Below, in pieces: positions 30,946-31,475 of a DNA stretch of 31,475 nt. The notes under the pieces are model-generated. The model was not told the DNA's origin. It made no database searches and was given only the letters and a program-made list of their open reading frames with translations. This DNA is from Priapulus caudatus. Lineage: Eukaryota > Priapulida > Priapulimorpha > Priapulimorphida > Priapulidae. The stretch lies in contig NW_014577138.1 of assembly GCF_000485595.1 (NCBI RefSeq), forward strand, positions 514,858 to 546,332, in the 5' to 3' direction. Both the position numbers and the translations under genes were made by a program. How positions within the stretch are numbered: position 1 is the stretch's first letter; the number at the start of each line of letters is the position of its first letter.

Positions 30946-31255
30946 CACTTAAACCAATATCAATCTGAAAAACTTACAGAACATTGTCTCCACTAGTGAT
31001 TCCCACAGAAGAGTAACCTCGGTCGGAGATTGAAACTCACAAAAATAAACTAGACTTCGTGTAAAGGGTGGACAAACGTCGAGCGATGTTTTCACCCCAT
31101 CGAAGTGGCGAAGCACGCCGCTCTCTAATTCCACGAATGCCAATTGAAATTGAAAACGCAACTGCAAGTGCCGCAATCGAATCGGCACAACTCGGGAAAG
31201 GCTCGTAAACCCCCGACCCCGAGACAACGTCTGCTCCGAATTACACAATCTTACC

Positions 31256-31475
31256 GACGATAGTCTACAACCATAGTGCGTATCGGTTCTAGAAATACTC
31301 CTGGGTTATTTTCCAGTTTTCTTTCTATGTCTGCGAGCATATCTTGTAATTGATTTTTCTCCGACCTGATTTCGGACATGTCTATTTCATTAGATGGCAA
31401 ATCATCGGGCTCATTTTGTGTTTCTCGAGGAAGTGGTCCAGCTAGCTCATCAGGTTGCATGAGTAGGGACAACGA
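31256..31475 (-). CDS. Partial exon of an unrecognised spliced gene
   Basis: The minus strand is open from the window edge to 31256. It reads LAGPLPRETQNEPDDLPSNE, then EIRSEKNQLQDMLADIERKL and EPIRTMVVDYR. It ends at a strong donor, TCG/GTAAGA (GT at about 31254-31255), with a stop just beyond in the intron. The charged heptad-like middle could form a short coiled coil. A second consensus donor, TTCT/GTAAGT, lies at about 30977, after another open stretch, and could mark an alternative or following exon. There is no family match I can name. A host gene is possible; a gag-like element protein is the alternative. Confidence 0.35.

Overview
This is nuclear DNA of a multicellular animal, most likely an invertebrate and plausibly a marine one. 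The evidence is consistent GT-AG introns, interrupted coding, long microsatellites, GC-poor DNA broken by CpG-rich islands, and an unusually wide mix of decayed mobile elements. I cannot name the species. A run of 10 Ns inside a CA repeat marks an assembly gap. I see no intact host gene. Almost every recognisable coding stretch is a broken mobile-element gene, and most lie on the minus strand.

Left part (1-9,070): a pogo/Tigger-like DDE transposase relic split by a 341-bp insert with a 6-bp duplication; a PIF/Harbinger transposase C-terminus joined directly to a piggyBac transposase N-terminal part; a degenerate tRNA-like sequence; an endogenous viral element from the polymerase (L) gene of a non-segmented negative-strand RNA virus; a 5'- and 3'-truncated Ty3/gypsy pol fragment; a relic of a widespread transposon-associated protein; and a 282-bp MITE with inverted ends and an 8-bp target duplication.

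Middle part (9,071-19,300): a purine-rich tract and a long CA array with the gap; a MADF/Myb-SANT-like gene of Harbinger type with a DUF4806-like piece downstream; then a large multi-exon minus-strand gene relic (about 18.27 to 13.24 kb) of the DUF6729 family. Its exons join in phase across several good GT-AG introns but carry frameshifts and a premature stop. A plus-strand LTR-like promoter interrupts the 5' side of this gene. C2H2-like fragments lie further upstream.

Right part (19,300-31,475): an integrase element with a classic D,D(35)E core and a Ulp1-like peptidase piece (Ginger/KRBA2-like); a LINE ORF2 C-terminus; an LTR-like promoter region; a hAT transposase C-terminus; gypsy gag and integrase fragments in reversed order; an OTU-like cysteine protease ORF that overlaps the integrase frame by ATGA; a CpG-rich region with a minus-strand acidic and zinc-finger-like protein relic; and the edge of an unrecognised spliced gene.

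The genes do not form one pathway. The window is best read as a nested mobile-element graveyard that also preserves a viral fossil. The most informative items are the viral L fossil, the spliced DUF6729 gene, and the OTU/integrase/gag arrangement.
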